A stretch of DNA of 64,000 nt from Bacteroidales bacterium. GTDB lineage: Bacteria; Bacteroidota; Bacteroidia; Bacteroidales; UBA932. Under the pieces are notes generated by a model that did not search any database, was not told the origin of the DNA, and saw only the letters and a list, made by a program, of their open reading frames with translations. Location of the stretch: the NCBI GenBank assembly GCA_017473705.1, contig JAFUJQ010000014.1, forward strand, positions 1 to 64,000, in the 5' to 3' direction. Below are positions 26,501-32,681 of this stretch, piece after piece; the first letter of the stretch is position 1, and each line of letters opens with the position of its first letter. The translations under genes were made by a program, and so were the position numbers.

Positions 26501-26512
26501 AGTTTTTTTTGC

Positions 26513-26520
26513 TATATTTG
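26513..26520 (+). promoter_or_regulatory. -7 element TATATTTG for glsA
   Basis: TATATTTG lies 24 nt upstream of the glutaminase ATG. Confidence 0.6.
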
Positions 26521-26544
26521 TTCAACTGAAAACAATCTTTATAT

Positions 26545-27456
26545 ATGGACTATCAGAAGATTCTGGAAGATATCTACCAGGAGATCCTTCCTTACGCCAA
26601 AGAAGGAAAACAGGCCGATTACATAACGGCATTAGCGAAAGTAGATCCAGACCAGTTCGGCATATGCCTCGAAACAGTGGAGGGCGAGGTGTATGAGTAT
26701 ATGCAGGCTGGTACGAGGTTTTCCATTCAGAGTATAACCAAGGTGTTTGCGCTCGCCATGTGCCTGTCCATCAAGGGAGAAAGCCTATGGAAAAGAGTCG
26801 GTAAAGAGCCTTCGGGCACGGCATTCAATTCTCTTGTCCAGCTTGAGATTGAGAAAGGTCTTCCACGAAATCCGTTCATCAATGCCGGAGCAATAGTTCT
26901 GGCGGACATATTGCTTACGGAATTGGAAAATCCTGAAGAAGAGTTCCTTGCATTCATCCGTGCGCTATGCGGGAATGATACAGTAGATTATAATATGGAA
27001 GTGGCTGTGTCCGAGCGTGAGACCGGCTATCTGAATGCAGCCATAGCCAATCTTTTGAAATATCACGGCGCCATAGAGAATGATATAGAACATGTTCTGA
27101 TGTTCTACTTCAAGATGTGTTCAGTGGAGATGAACTGTCGTGAACTCGCAAAGGCGTTCAAGGCATTCACAAATTATAGTCCATTCGAATATGCCGGCTA
27201 TAAGTTGAGCCGTTCAAGGATCAAGAGGCTCAACGCAGTCATGCAGACCTGCGGCTTTTACGACGAGGCAGGCGAATTCTCATACCTTGTGGGTCTTCCT
27301 GGAAAGAGTGGAGTAGGAGGCGGAATCATAGCGGTATGCCCGCTCAGGTACTCTGTGGCTGTATGGAGTCCGAGGCTCAACCCGAAAGGCAACTCTGTAA
27401 TGGGCATGAAAGCCCTTGAACTTTTGACAACCTACACAGAAGAATCAATCTTTTAA
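26545..27456 (+). CDS. glsA: Glutaminase A
   Basis: This enzyme hydrolyses glutamine to glutamate and ammonia using a beta-lactamase-like Ser-Lys pair. It has 303 residues. The catalytic Ser63-x-x-Lys66 is in FSIQSITKVFALAM. Other blocks are GKEPSGTAFNSLVQLE, PRNPFINAGAIV, GYLNAAIANLLKYHG, FYFKMCSVEMNC and GLPGKSGVGGGIIAVCP. The stop codon touches the first base of the downstream hairpin repeat at 27456. Confidence 0.96.
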   Translation: MDYQKILEDIYQEILPYAKEGKQADYITALAKVDPDQFGICLETVEGEVYEYMQAGTRFSIQSITKVFALAMCLSIKGESLWKRVGKEPSGTAFNSLVQLEIEKGLPRNPFINAGAIVLADILLTELENPEEEFLAFIRALCGNDTVDYNMEVAVSERETGYLNAAIANLLKYHGAIENDIEHVLMFYFKMCSVEMNCRELAKAFKAFTNYSPFEYAGYKLSRSRIKRLNAVMQTCGFYDEAGEFSYLVGLPGKSGVGGGIIAVCPLRYSVAVWSPRLNPKGNSVMGMKALELLTTYTEESIF

Positions 27457-27680
27457 TATGCGTCAGCATATCGGGGGTTAAAAAGACGTAAGTCTCGTTT
27501 TTTTTGCACCAACGGGTGCAAGCAAAGTCGGTTCACCGACCGGCCCGGGCAGGGCCGAGATACCCCTCGGGGTGATATGCGTCAGCATATCGGGGGTAAA
27601 AAGACGTAAGTCTCGTTTTTTTTGCACCAACGGGTGCAAAAAAAATGAGACTTCGCCGCTCTCGCGGGGACGCCTCATAC
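27456..27680. repeat. Hairpin-chain repeat with a tandem-duplicated 66-bp unit
   Basis: This is a chain of short stems with mostly 4-nt loops: ATATGC-GTCA-GCATAT, AGAC-GTAA-GTCT, TTGCACC-AACG-GGTGCAA, GTCGG-TTCA-CCGAC, CGGCCC-GGGCA-GGGCCG, ACCC-CTCG-GGGT and CCGC-TCTC-GCGG. The first three form a 66-bp unit at 27456-27521 that recurs at 27575-27639 with one base fewer, a 119-bp period. Runs of eight T/A follow the second and third stems. It is probably a multicopy intergenic element, but no other copy lies in this window. Confidence 0.75.
27478..27678 (-). CDS. Possible 66-aa ORF spanning the hairpin repeat
   Basis: On the reverse strand an ATG at 27678 opens a 66-residue frame (start MRRPRESGEVSFFL) that covers the hairpin chain. 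A -7 element TACCTTTG lies 83 nt upstream at 27762-27769, followed by a leader hairpin (27726-27746). The peptide is rich in Pro, Leu and Arg, with no domain I recognise. Its composition follows from the hairpins (SALPGPVGEP, LLAPVGAKK), so the frame may be incidental. Translation is unproven. Confidence 0.25.
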   Translation of the reverse strand: MRRPRESGEVSFFLHPLVQKKRDLRLFTPDMLTHITPRGISALPGPVGEPTLLAPVGAKKTRLTSF

Positions 27681-27761
27681 TAACCACATAATTAATAACA
27701 CTAAAACTAATAACCAATAAGTTGTGAGAGTTTCAGAACAACTCTCTGATCAACTCGAATG

Positions 27762-27769
27762 CAAAGGTA
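27762..27769 (-). promoter_or_regulatory. -7 element TACCTTTG reading into the hairpin repeat
   Basis: The reverse strand reads TACCTTTG. It is followed by a GAGAGTT/AACTCTC hairpin (27726-27746), then AT-rich leader and the repeat. No ordinary gene lies within reach on that strand: glsA is on the opposite strand. Confidence 0.4.
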
Positions 27770-27880
27770 CTGCTTTTTTTTGCTTCTGCAATATCTGTTC
27801 CAGAGCAATCCGACGAACGGTAAAATTTGCTTTATGAACAATTTTGGGTTGAAGTGATAAACCGTAAGTTTGAGTAGTCG

Positions 27881-27888
27881 TATTTTTG
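27881..27888 (+). promoter_or_regulatory. Orphan -7-like element TATTTTTG
   Basis: TATTTTTG reads towards the end of the convergent phosphatase gene, with no forward gene behind it. It may be chance in AT-rich DNA or may drive an antisense RNA. Nothing else is seen in 27770-27996. Confidence 0.2.
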
Positions 27889-27996
27889 CAAACCTTAAAT
27901 TTAGCTACTGTGATTCTAATACTTTGTGTTATTGTTGGGTTGAAATTTTACAAATCTTAACATTGGAAGTTTTGCGACGAATTGAAACGGGTGTTT

Positions 27997-28656
27997 TTAG
28001 AAATCAGCGATGTCATGCCCGTCTGCAAACCATTTGCCTATGATTTCCACGTACTTAAGGTTGTGCATGTCAGTTCCATAGAAAGTCACGACTCCTTCAT
28101 CTACAAGACTTTGGGCTCTATGCTGCGCTTCTAGTCCGTACAGTCCTGCAAGTGATCCGTAGTTGCATTGTAAGACAGCTCCGGCGTCAAGGTATCTCAG
28201 GAGCTCGTCATGTGACAGATAGAAATATCTCTCAGGATGGGGGAGAATCGGTATGAGTCCCATTGACCTTACCTTCCTGAACTCTTCGACAGGTTTTATG
28301 TCGCCCATTTCGGAAGGCTTGGATATTGGAAGTTCTGTGAGGATGTATCTGTCTTCTATCGGCATTATCCAATCCTTTTCAAGGACTTCCGGCCATGTTT
28401 CGGGAACGAGTCTGTACTCTGCCGACATGGAAATCTCCATAGCAATGTCATTCTCGTATAATGCCTCCTGGAGTGCCGCAAAGGCCGGTCTTATTGTCTC
28501 TGGCTTGTTCCTGTACAATGCGTTGATATGCGGAGTGCATGTGACTCTCTCAAATCCCCAGCTTTTCATGGCAGAGGATAACTCAACAGCATTGGCAAGG
28601 TCTGTCGCTCCATCGTCCAGTCCCGGAAGTATGTGGCTGTGAAAATCAAGCTTCAT
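27997..28656 (-). CDS. CpsB/YwqE-type tyrosine-protein phosphatase, PHP domain
   Basis: This 219-residue metal-dependent phosphatase has a PHP fold. The metal ligands are in KLDFHSHILPGLDDGATDL, CTPHINALYR, LPILPHPERYFYL (here GLIPILPHPERY) and YGTDMHNLKY. Relatives dephosphorylate the bacterial tyrosine kinases that control capsule polymerisation. No capsule locus is present in the window. It starts 1 nt into the stop of the upstream maf gene, so the two are translationally coupled. Confidence 0.9.
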   Translation of the reverse strand: MKLDFHSHILPGLDDGATDLANAVELSSAMKSWGFERVTCTPHINALYRNKPETIRPAFAALQEALYENDIAMEISMSAEYRLVPETWPEVLEKDWIMPIEDRYILTELPISKPSEMGDIKPVEEFRKVRSMGLIPILPHPERYFYLSHDELLRYLDAGAVLQCNYGSLAGLYGLEAQHRAQSLVDEGVVTFYGTDMHNLKYVEIIGKWFADGHDIADF

Positions 28657-29237
28657 TATCCAATGAAATTGAGAAGTTCTTTATATATAAGGTGTACCGG
28701 GAGTCCCATGATGGTGAAATATGAGCCTTCAATGCGGCCGATACCGGCATAGCCGATCCATTCCTGGATGCCATATGCTCCGGCTTTGTCAAACGGCTTG
28801 TAATGATCTACATAGTACTCTATCTCTTTGTCAGTCAGTACCTTGAAATATACAATAGCGGTGTCGCTCGTGGTGATGCAGCGGTTGCGGTCTCTGAGAG
28901 TTATCGCAGTGATCACCTTATGCTCGCGGCCAGACAGGCAGCGAAGCATGTCGATTGCCTCCTCGCGCGAATGCGGCTTGCCCATGACGCGCTCCCCGCA
29001 AAGAACCAGCGTATCTGACGTGATCAGTATCTCATTGGCTTCCAATTTTCTATGGAATCCGTATGACTTGCCTTCCGACAGCACTTCCGGTATGCATTCG
29101 TGCGGTGTTGCAGGGTCATATATCTCCTCGAATGTGTTACCTGTATCTACGGTAAACTCAATATCCAATCCGCCCAGAAGTTCTTTCCTGCGGGGCGAAT
29201 TGCTTCCAAGTATTATCTTCTTTCCTTTAGTGTCCAT
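28656..29237 (-). CDS. maf: Maf-family nucleoside triphosphate pyrophosphatase
   Basis: This 193-residue house-cleaning enzyme probably hydrolyses dTTP, UTP or modified nucleotides. Family marks are IILGSNSPRRKELLGGL at the N-terminus, EILITSDTLVLCGERVMGKPHSRE, CLSGREHKVITAI and FDKAGAYGIQEWIG followed by IEGSYFTIMGLPV. The choice between YhdE- and YceF-like substrates is uncertain. It is the first gene of a maf-phosphatase pair, with its -7 element inside a hairpin (29250-29282). Confidence 0.94.
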   Translation of the reverse strand: MDTKGKKIILGSNSPRRKELLGGLDIEFTVDTGNTFEEIYDPATPHECIPEVLSEGKSYGFHRKLEANEILITSDTLVLCGERVMGKPHSREEAIDMLRCLSGREHKVITAITLRDRNRCITTSDTAIVYFKVLTDKEIEYYVDHYKPFDKAGAYGIQEWIGYAGIGRIEGSYFTIMGLPVHLIYKELLNFIG

Positions 29238-29249
29238 TATAATAGAAAT

Positions 29250-29282
29250 CAGGCTGCAAAATTACTAAAAATTTGCAGCCTG
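29250..29282 (-). terminator. Hairpin between ALDH and maf, containing the maf -7 element
   Basis: An 11-bp perfect stem (29250-29260 with 29272-29282, CAGGCTGCAAA and its complement) has no clear T tail. On the reverse strand the second arm carries TAATTTTG (29264-29257), a -7 element 19 nt before the maf ATG. The hairpin thus lies over the promoter. Confidence 0.55.
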
Positions 29283-29300
29283 AAAGGTGTGTTCGGGTAA

Positions 29301-30692
29301 TTATAAGATTTTCTTGACCAGTGGGAACATCTTGTATGGCATGTATCGGAACGGGAGGTCAATCCAGGTGCCTGTCGAGACTATCGTTCTTGTGTGGCTG
29401 AATGCTTCGAAGCTGTCCTTGTCATGATAGCGGCCCATGCCTGAGTTTCCGACTCCTCCGAACGGGGCATTTTCGTTGGCGATGTGCATGATCACGTCGT
29501 TGACGCAGCCTCCTCCTGAGCTGGTCTTGTGGATGATCTCCCATCCGTCGGATTCCTTGCCGAAGTAGTAGAACGCGAGGGGTTTCTCCCTGCTTTTTAC
29601 AAATTCTATAACTTTGTCCTTGAATGACTTGCCGCTGTCATCTAAAGTGATGATTGGGAATATGGGGCCGAAGATTTCTTCAGTCATGAGAGGGGAGTCA
29701 AGCGGTACATTCTCAATGAGTGTCGGCTCAATGAATCTGGTGTCGGCATCGTGCCTTCCACCATATATTATGTCGCCATCTTTGAGGTATCCGGTCACTC
29801 TCTCGAATGCCTTGTCGTTGACCATTCTTACATAATGCCTGTCGGCCTTGATATCCTCTCCATGCAGATTCCTTACTTCCTCACCGAATGCCTTGACGAA
29901 TGCTTCCTTGATATCCTTGTGGATAAGGATGTAATCCGGTGCTATGCAGGTCTGTCCGCTGTTCAGCGTCTTTCCCCATGCAAGACGCTTCGCAGTAACC
30001 TCGATATTCGCCGTCTTGTCTATTATGCATGGGCTCTTTCCTCCAAGTTCCAGAACGACTGGAGTCAGGTGCTTGGCCGCAGCCGCCATTACAGTTTTTG
30101 CCAGGGCCGGGCTTCCGGTGAAGAAAATGAGGTCCCAGCGCTGTTCAAGCAAGGTTGCGTTAACCTGCCTGTTTCCCTGTACGACAGCGACATATCTCTC
30201 CTCAAATGTTTCGTTGATCATCTCTTCGATGACCATTGAAACGGTCGGAACGTATGGAGAAGGCTTCAGCAGGGCCGTGCATCCGGACGAAATCGCTCCG
30301 ACGAGAGGGTTGAGCAGCAGTTGCACGGGATAGTTCCATGGTGAAATGATCAGTGAGCATCCCAGAGGCTCTTTCACAATGTAAGTTCGTGATGGAAAGA
30401 GTTTTATCGGTGTGCATACGCTTTTCTTGCGAGCCCACTTGGCTACCTTCTTGAGATGGCCCCTGATCTCTGCCTTGACTATGCTTATTTCAGTCAGGTA
30501 TGCCTCTTCGTATGACTTGTGCAGGTCTGCCCAGAGCGCATCGGCGAGCTTGTCGTCCCATTTCTCAAGCGCGTCAAGCAGCTTCTTGAGCATCTGCTTG
30601 CGGAATGCAATATCAAGGGTAGCCCCGGTGTTGAAATATTCCTTCTGGGCAGCAGCTATGCTGACGATCCTTTCTGTAGAAGTGTTTTCCAT
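29301..30692 (-). CDS. Aldehyde dehydrogenase, class 3-like
   Basis: This 463-residue NAD(P)-dependent aldehyde dehydrogenase is short, as in the ALDH3/fatty-aldehyde group. The general base Glu is in VVLELGGKSPCIID and the catalytic Cys in LNSGQTCIAPDYIL. SPWNYPVQLLLNPLVGAI and FFTGSPALAKTVMAAA are the cofactor blocks. The C-terminus ends in a hydrophobic and basic stretch (LPFRYMPYKMFPLVKKIL), which in this group can bind membranes. It lies 36 nt behind the SDR gene with its own -7 element (30715-30722). A lipid-derived aldehyde substrate is an inference. Confidence 0.9.
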   Translation of the reverse strand: MENTSTERIVSIAAAQKEYFNTGATLDIAFRKQMLKKLLDALEKWDDKLADALWADLHKSYEEAYLTEISIVKAEIRGHLKKVAKWARKKSVCTPIKLFPSRTYIVKEPLGCSLIISPWNYPVQLLLNPLVGAISSGCTALLKPSPYVPTVSMVIEEMINETFEERYVAVVQGNRQVNATLLEQRWDLIFFTGSPALAKTVMAAAAKHLTPVVLELGGKSPCIIDKTANIEVTAKRLAWGKTLNSGQTCIAPDYILIHKDIKEAFVKAFGEEVRNLHGEDIKADRHYVRMVNDKAFERVTGYLKDGDIIYGGRHDADTRFIEPTLIENVPLDSPLMTEEIFGPIFPIITLDDSGKSFKDKVIEFVKSREKPLAFYYFGKESDGWEIIHKTSSGGGCVNDVIMHIANENAPFGGVGNSGMGRYHDKDSFEAFSHTRTIVSTGTWIDLPFRYMPYKMFPLVKKIL

Positions 30693-30714
30693 CTTGTCCT
30701 GTGTTTATGAACTC

Positions 30715-30722
30715 CAAAAATA
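30715..30722 (-). promoter_or_regulatory. -7 element TATTTTTG for ALDH
   Basis: The reverse strand reads TATTTTTG 22 nt upstream of the ALDH ATG and overlaps the gap behind the SDR gene. Confidence 0.5.
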
Positions 30723-30728
30723 CAAAAA

Positions 30729-31553
30729 TTATGCGGATTCCTTTGTGCTTTTTCTTCCTGTAAACTGGTCCATCGCGTGATAGATCCCTAAAACCTTTCC
30801 GAAGAAGAAGTCGAAAACGCAGGTGGGGAGGATTGCCTGCCAGAATCTGATGAAATGGAAGCCGAACGGAATGCCCTTGAACGCCTTGTTCTTTTCTATC
30901 GCCCTGATGACCCTCTTGGCGACGTAATCTGGCTTAAGTATCGGGATTATACGGGATTTGACACCGTCAAACATGCCGGTATCAATATAGTATGGAGCGA
31001 CAGTCGTGAAATGAACGTCGCTATTCATCTCCTGAAGCTCGATCCTTACGGAGTCAGACCATCCGATCACGCCCCATTTGCTTGCTGCGTACACTGACAT
31101 CTTCGGATTGGAGAGCATTCCTCCGGCCGAGGCTATGGTGCATACGTGTCCTCTATTGCGCTTCAGCATGTCAGGAAGCATTGCACGAGCTACGAACATG
31201 GGGGCTATCGTGTTGATGTTCATTGTCTTTATGATCTCCTCGTGGGTCTGCTGGTCGAATGTCTTGTTGCTTGTGATGATGCCTGCGCAGTTTATGAGGA
31301 TGTCTATCTCTCCGCAGTCTTCGACAGTCTTCCTGTACGCGATGTTGACAATCTCATTGTTTGATACGTCCACCACATACCCTTTGACTTTCCCATATTT
31401 GCCGAGTTCCTTGCGGGTCGCTTCGATACCGACAAGATTGATATCCCATATGATGAAGCATTTTGCTCCTTTTTCCAGAGCCATGCGGCCCATGATCTTG
31501 CCGATTCCGGACGCTCCTCCGGTAATCAGCACGTTTGCGTTCTCAAATTTCAT
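30729..31553 (-). CDS. SDR-family oxidoreductase
   Basis: This is a classical short-chain dehydrogenase of about 274 residues. The dinucleotide site is NVLITGGASGIGKIMG, NCAGI is conserved, and the catalytic residues are in IASAGGML (Ser) and YAASKWGVIGWSDS (Tyr, Lys). A hydrophobic C-terminal extension (ILPTCVFDFFFGKVLGIY) suggests membrane association. The start is ATG 31553 (MKFENANVLITGG) or ATG 31565; the longer frame begins with TTG within the -7 element. It stands before a fatty-aldehyde-type ALDH, suggesting alcohol-aldehyde-acid conversion of lipids. Confidence 0.88.
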   Translation of the reverse strand: MKFENANVLITGGASGIGKIMGRMALEKGAKCFIIWDINLVGIEATRKELGKYGKVKGYVVDVSNNEIVNIAYRKTVEDCGEIDILINCAGIITSNKTFDQQTHEEIIKTMNINTIAPMFVARAMLPDMLKRNRGHVCTIASAGGMLSNPKMSVYAASKWGVIGWSDSVRIELQEMNSDVHFTTVAPYYIDTGMFDGVKSRIIPILKPDYVAKRVIRAIEKNKAFKGIPFGFHFIRFWQAILPTCVFDFFFGKVLGIYHAMDQFTGRKSTKESA

Positions 31554-31577
31554 AACCACTTTCATTTTTTGCGGCAA

Positions 31578-31585
31578 CAAAGATA
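31578..31585 (-). promoter_or_regulatory. -7 element TATCTTTG for the SDR gene
   Basis: The reverse strand reads TATCTTTG, only 5 nt after the T tail of the kdsC terminator. It rules out the TTG start at 31580. Confidence 0.6.
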
Positions 31586-31590
31586 TTTCA

Positions 31591-31622
31591 ATAAAAATGC
31601 CGTCTGCAATCTGCAGACGGCA
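31591..31622 (-). terminator. Terminator behind kdsC
   Basis: The 11-bp stem TGCCGTCTGCA / TGCAGACGGCA with loop ATC is followed on the reverse strand by TTTTTAT. It lies 77 nt beyond the kdsC stop. Confidence 0.85.
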
Positions 31623-31698
31623 ATGCCGTAAAATGCTCCGATTCGTTGTAAATCACATGAATCTGTGGTGAATCTCCTCGGAACTGTGGTGAAATTTC

Positions 31699-32226
31699 CT
31701 AAAATTTGCTCTTGTAGTCCTCTACGTCGAGCTCCCATTTGCCCTGAAGTATCATGACCATCTCGAGCGCTTCTCTGACAAATCCCTTTCCGCCAGGGCG
31801 CGGGCTGATGTAGTCTGCGATGGCCTTGACTTCTTCAACGGCATCGCATGGGCATGCGCCGCAGCCGCATGCAACCATTACCGGAATGTCCGGGAGGTCG
31901 TCTCCGAAGTACATCACTTCGTCAGCGGTGAGGGAGTATTTGTTGCAGAAATGCTCGAAATCCTCGATTTTGGCCCTGCTTCCAAGGTAGATGTTCTCCT
32001 CAGGGACGGCGCAGGTGCGGAATCTCTTTCTGATGCTTTCTGATACGCCTCCCGTGATTACTCCGACAGGGTAGCCCTTCATATAGGCCATTCTCAATCC
32101 GAATGAATCCTTGGAGTCGAAGACGCGGAAAAGGTCGCCGTCGGCTGTCGCAAGAATGCCTCCGTCGGTGAACACTCCGTCTACATCAAAGACAAATGCT
32201 TTGATTTTCTTAAGTCTTTCTTCCAT
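31699..32226 (-). CDS. kdsC: KDO-8-phosphate phosphatase KdsC (HAD family)
   Basis: This enzyme releases phosphate from 3-deoxy-D-manno-octulosonate 8-phosphate to give KDO for lipopolysaccharide. It has 175 residues, the length of the tetrameric C0-type HAD family. Motif I is FVFDVDGVFTDGGI, motif II VGVITGGVSESI, and motif III/IV VMYFGDDLPDIPVM. Unusually Cys-rich CGCGACPC follows at about residue 123. The C-terminal GGKGFVREALEMV is the loop that closes neighbouring subunits. It follows the DUF3467 gene by 6 nt. Confidence 0.93.
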   Translation of the reverse strand: MEERLKKIKAFVFDVDGVFTDGGILATADGDLFRVFDSKDSFGLRMAYMKGYPVGVITGGVSESIRKRFRTCAVPEENIYLGSRAKIEDFEHFCNKYSLTADEVMYFGDDLPDIPVMVACGCGACPCDAVEEVKAIADYISPRPGGKGFVREALEMVMILQGKWELDVEDYKSKF

Positions 32227-32232
32227 AGTGTC

Positions 32233-32541
32233 TTATGACTTGGCACCTCCACCAATGCCTCCCATAGGGAAAGTCGGCTTTGGCTCAGTTCCGAGAGCTA
32301 TCGGACCGTGCTGGCTTTCGTATTTGTTGATGTTGTCCTGGAGTGCGAGGTAAAGCCTCTTTGCGTGCTCCGGATTCATGATGATCCTGTTGTGAACTTC
32401 GGGCTTTGGAAGGCCTGGAAGCATTGATGCGAAGTCGAGGATGAATTCGCTGCGTGAGTGTGTGATGATTGCAAGGTTTGAGTATGAACCCTTTGCCACA
32501 TCCTGCTTCAGCTCGATGCTGAAATCCTTTTCGTTTGCCAT
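32233..32541 (-). CDS. DUF3467 domain protein
   Basis: This 102-residue protein of the DUF3467 family is widespread in Bacteroidota and archaea and has no known function. Recognisable blocks are YSNLAIITHSRSEFILDFA, PEVHNRIIMNPEHAKRLYLAL and a Gly-rich tail (FPMGGIGGGAKS). It is first of a two-gene operon with kdsC and has a -7 element at 32583-32590. Confidence 0.9.
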   Translation of the reverse strand: MANEKDFSIELKQDVAKGSYSNLAIITHSRSEFILDFASMLPGLPKPEVHNRIIMNPEHAKRLYLALQDNINKYESQHGPIALGTEPKPTFPMGGIGGGAKS

Positions 32542-32582
32542 AAATCTATCTTTTTCTGTTGTTGACTAGTTCCTGAATAGTG

Positions 32583-32590
32583 CAAAGTTA
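32583..32590 (-). promoter_or_regulatory. -7 element TAACTTTG for DUF3467-kdsC
   Basis: The reverse strand reads TAACTTTG 41 nt upstream of the DUF3467 ATG. It is divergent from the valS element. Confidence 0.55.
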
Positions 32591-32603
32591 GTGATTTTTT
32601 TAG

Positions 32604-32611
32604 TATCTTTG
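32604..32611 (+). promoter_or_regulatory. -7 element TATCTTTG for the valS operon
   Basis: TATCTTTG lies 70 nt upstream of the valS ATG, leaving a leader of about 60 nt. I see no clear T-box or attenuator hairpin in it. Confidence 0.6.
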
Positions 32612-32681
32612 CGTGATTATGCGCTCATTATATGAGTGTGTGATCTAATGATATGATTAATAATTAATTGTAAATCAATAT

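Noticed and set aside
27456..27680. CRISPR array from the two 66-bp copies
   Set aside because: There are only two copies, each made of several internal hairpins, and the intervening 53 bp is itself palindromic; this is not repeat-spacer structure.
27716..27770. Start of a CRISPR repeat (GTTGTGAGAG...)
   Set aside because: There is only one occurrence, no regular spacers and no cas genes in the window; it folds as a simple leader hairpin instead.
32221..32260. Second tRNA-Cys 3' end (GGCACCTCC) as an att site
   Set aside because: The match is nine bases, inside the end of the DUF3467 gene and explained by its codons.
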